From positions 4,960,001 to 5,024,000 of the forward strand of contig NZ_JAPEMA010000001.1 in NCBI RefSeq assembly GCF_026343185.1: 64,000 nucleotides of DNA. Direction: 5' to 3'. The stretch is from Streptomyces sp. NBC_00091 (lineage in GTDB: Bacteria; Actinomycetota; Actinomycetes; Streptomycetales; Streptomycetaceae). The notes beneath the pieces are model-generated. The model worked only from the letters and a program-made list of their open reading frames with translations. It did no database searches and was not told the origin of the DNA. Below, piece by piece: positions 59,632 through 64,000 of this stretch (position 1 is its first letter; each line of letters opens with the position of its first letter). The position numbers and the translations under genes were made by a program.

Positions 59632-60321
59632 TTAGTACCGGGTCACGGCGAGGGGGCCGGATTCCGTGCCGATCGCGATGTGCGGGTGCCGGCGCGGGTT
59701 CGCCCAGCGCAGGATCTCGCGGATCGCCCCCTCCGGTACGGAGACGCAGCCGGCCGTCGCGCCCTTGCCGTCCACGTGCAGGAAGATGCCCGCGCCGCGG
59801 CCGCGTACGGGCCGGTCGTAGTTGAAGCCGATGACCAGGGCGTGCGCGTACTGCTCCTCGTACGTCACCAGGTGCTCGGCCTCGGCCGGCGCGCAGTCGG
59901 GCGGCAGCGGCTCGGTCCACCGGTTGTAGGCGGCGGAGGCGTTGTCCTGGCACCACCACGAACGGTCCGTCACCCGCCGGTACCGGTACGCCGTTCCGGC
60001 CGGCGCGTGCGCGATGCCGAAGGCGTACGGCAGCGCGTACAGGCCCGTCGGGGTGGTGTTCGTGCCCTGGGTCCGGGTGGCGCCCTCGGTCAGGCCGTTC
60101 GCGCCGAACCGGGCGGGCGCGCTGCCGGCCTCGAACCAGTGGCCCGCGCGCCGGTCCCACCAGGTCAGCAGACCCGTCGTGGAGCCGGGCGCGGGAGCGA
60201 CGGCGGTGATCAGCTGGCTGCCGCCACCGGTGTCGGCGAGGCGGGCGGGCAGCGGATCGGGCCCGGGGGGCCACAGGGCGGCGAGGATCAGCGAGCCGGC
60301 GAGCAGAGCGGTACGCAGCAC
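59632..60321 (-). CDS. secreted L,D-transpeptidase (YkuD-like)
   Basis: 229-residue exported protein. Signal peptide about 1-27. The catalytic motif appears as FLHVDGKGATAGCVSVPE near residue 180, with His and Cys of the HxGCxS active site. It would crosslink or modify peptidoglycan. GTG start at 60321. Convergent with argR, 5 bp apart. Confidence 0.83.
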   Translation of the reverse strand: MLRTALLAGSLILAALWPPGPDPLPARLADTGGGSQLITAVAPAPGSTTGLLTWWDRRAGHWFEAGSAPARFGANGLTEGATRTQGTNTTPTGLYALPYAFGIAHAPAGTAYRYRRVTDRSWWCQDNASAAYNRWTEPLPPDCAPAEAEHLVTYEEQYAHALVIGFNYDRPVRGRGAGIFLHVDGKGATAGCVSVPEGAIREILRWANPRRHPHIAIGTESGPLAVTRY

Positions 60322-60324
60322 GTG

Positions 60325-60906
<582 letters not shown>

Positions 60907-60950
60907 GATCGAATTATTGGCCGGAACGGTCGCTTCAGGCCAGGACGATC

Positions 60951-62384
60951 TCAGGGGGACCAGTCGTCCAGCAGCGTGTCCGCCACGAACCGGCGCACCT
61001 TCGGATCCACGAGCCGGCGCAGGTCCGGGTCGGGGTCCACCGACAGGGCCACGGAGGCCTGGAGCGCGGCGATTCCGCCCTGGGCGCGCAGTAGACGGAA
61101 CGCGGCCCTGCGGGTGTGCGCGGGCCGTTCCGGGGCGGTGCGCGCGGCCAGCGCGCCCGGGTCCAGCCGCCGGGCCACGGGGCGCAGGCAGAGCCCGGCC
61201 TCGCGGGTCACCGACGCCGACGGGTCGTCCAGCATCGCGAGCAGGACCGCGTCGGGGGTGGTGGCGTCCAGGTGGCGCAGCCCGGCCAGGGCGGCCGCCC
61301 GTACCGCGTCGGCGGGATGGTCCAGCAGGGCGTGCAGCAGCGGTGTGTCGTCGCGCCGGGCGCACTCGCAGAAGCCGGCCACCGCGTACCGGCTCACGCG
61401 CTCCGGGTCCGTGACGAGCCCGAGGTAGTGCGCGTACGGGTCGCCGCCGTCCTGGCGCACGAGCCAGCGGGCACAGGCCCGGACCATGGCGGACCGGTCG
61501 GCCAGGTGCTCCGCGGCCTGCGCCGACCGGCCGGCCCCGCGCAGGGCGGTGACCCCGGCGGCCCGGACCATCGGGCGGCGTCCGCCGAGCAGGATGTCGA
61601 TCGCCTCGTCGTCCGGCCCGTCGGCGGCCATCGCCGCCAGGGCGGCGTCGGTCCACATCCGGCTCGACCACGGGTCGTGCTCCACGGCGGCCCCCCGGGC
61701 GAACTCCCGTACGCCGAACTGCCCGGTGGCGAGGGTGAGGCGGGTGGCGAAGCGGCGGGTCGGCAGGTCGGTGCTCTTCCTGAGGCGCTCCAGCATGGCC
61801 CCGCGCTGCTTGGGGGTCAGCGAGTTCCAGCTCCAGGTCGTCGCGGCCTGTCCCGGGCGCCACCAGGCGGCCAGGAGGGTGTACCGGCCGCTCAGGGCGG
61901 CCTCCATCTGCTCCAGTGCCCAGGTGCCGTGCTCGCGGCCGCCCAGTCGGATGACGAGGGGGGTGAGTTCGGTCAGCGCGTGGGCGGAATCGTCGGCCAC
62001 CTCCTGACCCAGCAGCCTGCGGGTCCGGTACCGGGCGCCGGGGGGATTGTTGGCCACCGCCCGGCCCAGCACCCTGCGGGCCCGGTCCCGGACCTGCGGG
62101 ACCCAGTCGGCGCAACGGATCAGGACGAGCGGCAGCGGGGGATTGCGCCACGCGGCGAGCGCGGACGCGCGGATCCGCCCGTCGGGGTCGCACAGGCGGG
62201 CCTCGATCCGGGTGCTGCGGAGCGCGGTGTCCGGGTGGGAGCCCAGGCGCCGCACCTCCTGGTCGAAGGCGATCCAGGCTTCCGGCCCGCTCCCGGCGAG
62301 GCTCCCGGCGAGGCCGCCCTGCCCGCGCAGGAGCGCCGCCGCCACGGCGCGCCCCCGTTGCGCGTCCTGCCCTGTGCCCCGCAT
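60951..62384 (-). CDS. HEAT-repeat-like helical protein
   Basis: 477-residue soluble protein dominated by helical repeats of HEAT type (for example [39 protein letters not shown] and [28 protein letters not shown]), which serve as protein-interaction scaffolds. No enzymatic motif is seen. GGGGAGGG precedes the ATG at 62384. Function unknown; divergent from argG. Confidence 0.78.
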   Translation of the reverse strand: MRGTGQDAQRGRAVAAALLRGQGGLAGSLAGSGPEAWIAFDQEVRRLGSHPDTALRSTRIEARLCDPDGRIRASALAAWRNPPLPLVLIRCADWVPQVRDRARRVLGRAVANNPPGARYRTRRLLGQEVADDSAHALTELTPLVIRLGGREHGTWALEQMEAALSGRYTLLAAWWRPGQAATTWSWNSLTPKQRGAMLERLRKSTDLPTRRFATRLTLATGQFGVREFARGAAVEHDPWSSRMWTDAALAAMAADGPDDEAIDILLGGRRPMVRAAGVTALRGAGRSAQAAEHLADRSAMVRACARWLVRQDGGDPYAHYLGLVTDPERVSRYAVAGFCECARRDDTPLLHALLDHPADAVRAAALAGLRHLDATTPDAVLLAMLDDPSASVTREAGLCLRPVARRLDPGALAARTAPERPAHTRRAAFRLLRAQGGIAALQASVALSVDPDPDLRRLVDPKVRRFVADTLLDDWSP

Positions 62385-62484
62385 GTGCCCTCCCCGGATC
62401 GCCTTGCCCGCTGATCGTAGGCGGCGGCCCGCGGGCCACGCTCCTGATATCCGGGCTGGTCAGCGGCGTGGCGGGCCGACTCGA

Positions 62485-62519
62485 TTGACGAAACATACGG
62501 AGCAATGCATAGTTATGCC
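62485..62519 (+). promoter_or_regulatory. argG promoter with ARG box
   Basis: TTGACG (62485-62490), 17-bp spacer, CATAGT (62508-62513). An ARG-box-like sequence GCAATGCATAGTTATGCC (62502-62519) covers the -10, as at argC, so ArgR is expected to repress argG. Confidence 0.7.
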
Positions 62520-62550
62520 TGTTCTTGTTTGCACCGTAAGGGAGAGATCC

Positions 62551-63744
62551 GTGGCCGAGCGCGTCGTACTCGCCTATTCAGGCGGCCTTGACACCTCCGT
62601 CGCCATCGGCTGGATCGCCGAGGAGACGGGCGCCGAGGTCATCGCCGTCGCCGTGGACGTCGGCCAGGGCGGCGAGGACCTGGACGTCATCCGCAAGCGC
62701 GCTCTCGCCTGCGGCGCCGTCGAGGCCGAGGTCGCCGACGCCAGGAACGAGTTCGCAGAGGAGTACTGCCTCCCGGCCATCAAGGCGAACGCCCTCTACA
62801 TGGACCGCTACCCGCTGGTCTCCGCGCTCTCCCGGCCGGCGATCGTCAAGCACCTCGTCGCCGCCGCCCGCAAGCACGACGCCTCGATCGTGGCCCACGG
62901 CTGCACCGGCAAGGGCAACGACCAGGTCCGCTTCGAGGCCGGCATCGCCGCCCTCGGCCCCGACCTCACCTGCATCGCCCCGGTCCGCGACTACGCCATG
63001 ACCCGGGACAAGGCGATCGCCTTCGCCGAGAAGGCGGACCTCCCGATCGCCACCACCAAGAAGTCCCCGTACTCCATCGACCAGAACGTCTTCGGGCGCG
63101 CCGTCGAGACGGGCTTCCTGGAGGACATATGGAACGCCCCGATCGAGGACATATACGAGTACACCTCGGACCCGGCCCTCCCGCGCGAGGCCGACGAGGT
63201 CGTCATCTCCTTCGAGGCGGGCGTCCCGGTCGCCATCGACGGCAGGCCCGTCACCGTCCTCCAGGCGATCCAGCAGCTCAACGAGCGGGCCGGAGCCCAG
63301 GGCGTCGGCCGGATCGACATCGTCGAGGACCGCCTCGTCGGCATCAAGTCCCGCGAGGTGTACGAGGCCCCGGGCGCGATCGCGCTGATCACCGCCCACC
63401 AGGAGCTGGAGAACGTCACCGTCGAGCGCGAGCTGGCCCGCTACAAGCGGCAGGTCGAGCAGCGCTGGGGCGAGCTGGTCTACGACGGCCTGTGGTTCTC
63501 CCCGCTCAAGCGGGCCCTGGACGGCTTCATCGACGAGGCCAGCCGGCACGTCACCGGTGACATCCGGATGACCCTGCACGGCGGCCGCGCCGTCGTCACC
63601 GGCCGCAGGTCGGACCGGTCGCTGTACGACTTCAACCTGGCGACCTACGACTCGGGCGACACCTTCGACCAGTCCAAGGCCCAGGGCTTCATCGAGATCT
63701 TCGGCCTCTCCTCGAAGATCGCAGCGCGTCGCGACCTCGCCTGA
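62551..63744 (+). CDS. argG: argininosuccinate synthase
   Basis: 397-residue ATP-dependent enzyme joining citrulline and aspartate. [16 protein letters not shown] (P-loop), [12 protein letters not shown], and [18 protein letters not shown] are conserved. GTG at 62551 has AAGGGAG 6 nt upstream; upstream in-frame residues are not conserved. A hairpin separates it from argH. Confidence 0.97.
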   Translation: MAERVVLAYSGGLDTSVAIGWIAEETGAEVIAVAVDVGQGGEDLDVIRKRALACGAVEAEVADARNEFAEEYCLPAIKANALYMDRYPLVSALSRPAIVKHLVAAARKHDASIVAHGCTGKGNDQVRFEAGIAALGPDLTCIAPVRDYAMTRDKAIAFAEKADLPIATTKKSPYSIDQNVFGRAVETGFLEDIWNAPIEDIYEYTSDPALPREADEVVISFEAGVPVAIDGRPVTVLQAIQQLNERAGAQGVGRIDIVEDRLVGIKSREVYEAPGAIALITAHQELENVTVERELARYKRQVEQRWGELVYDGLWFSPLKRALDGFIDEASRHVTGDIRMTLHGGRAVVTGRRSDRSLYDFNLATYDSGDTFDQSKAQGFIEIFGLSSKIAARRDLA

Positions 63745-63766
63745 ATCGTTTGACGCTGTACCGAGA

Positions 63767-63806
63767 CGGCCTCCCCGCCACCCCCCGCTGGGGGAGGGGA
63801 AGGCCG
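63767..63806 (+). terminator. hairpin between argG and argH
   Basis: GGCCTCCCC (63768-63776) pairs with GGGGAAGGCC (63796-63805) around a CCCCC/GGGGG inner stem. It could terminate or attenuate transcription between argG and argH; there is no U-tract. Confidence 0.55.
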
Positions 63807-63826
63807 CCGCACCACCACCCTCATGA

Positions 63827-64000
<174 letters not shown>

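Overview
The window is high-GC actinobacterial DNA with very strong third-position G+C bias, frequent GTG starts, ATGA/GTGA start-stop overlaps and few U-tract terminators. Gene content and order (pafA-pafB-pafC-tatA-tatC-helicase; infC-rpmI-rplT-kinase-pheS-pheT; argC-argJ-argB-argD-argR) point to the chromosome core of a Streptomyces. No rRNA, tRNA, CRISPR array, insertion sequence, prophage or biosynthetic gene cluster was seen.

Layout. 1-10.5 kb: end of the Pup ligase gene pafA, two FKBP prolyl isomerases, the WYL regulators pafB and pafC, two small conserved genes, the Tat translocase genes tatA and tatC, a diacylglycerol-kinase-like lipid kinase and a large Ski2-like helicase. 10.5-16 kb: a TetR regulator, a pseudouridine synthase, a secreted serine hydrolase, a short intergenic repeat array, an iron-box-associated siderophore-interacting protein and a 5'-3' exonuclease. 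16-23.7 kb: a secreted copper-radical oxidase next to a Tat-exported dye-decolourising peroxidase with a C-terminal lectin-like domain, then an XRE/cupin regulator with a cytosolic metal-receptor-like protein, and a TDT transporter divergent from a LysR regulator.

23.7-30.6 kb is a coherent amine-catabolism island: gamma-glutamyl hydrolase, APC permease, FadR-type GntR regulator, a GlnA4-like gamma-glutamyl-amine synthetase, an aldehyde dehydrogenase and an SDR. The same 21-bp operator-like motif lies 22 bp upstream of the permease start and 22 bp upstream of the regulator start, which argues for one regulon. 30.6-34.7 kb: a fold-type III PLP enzyme, an orphan mycosin-like protease with a membrane-anchored partner, and an SseB-family protein. 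34.7-43.3 kb: the infC-rpmI-rplT translation operon with a structured leader ending in an intrinsic terminator and an apparent ATC start codon, an RNA methyltransferase, an orphan histidine kinase (OhkA-like) and pheST.

43.3-54.7 kb: a PP2C-type phosphatase with an internal tandem repeat, an HTH/TPR regulator, a Nudix hydrolase, a 3-hydroxybutyryl-CoA dehydrogenase, a GHL10 glycosidase, a DUF1918 protein, an EamA exporter and a MocR regulator whose start codons overlap head to head, two acetyltransferases, and a divergent pair of secreted proteins sharing a Gly-Tyr/Cys repeat module. 54.7-64 kb: arginine biosynthesis (argCJBD-argR, argG, start of argH) with ArgR-box-like sequences placed over the promoters of argC and argG; between argR and argG lie an L,D-transpeptidase, a pyridoxamine-oxidase-fold protein and a HEAT-repeat protein on the other strand.
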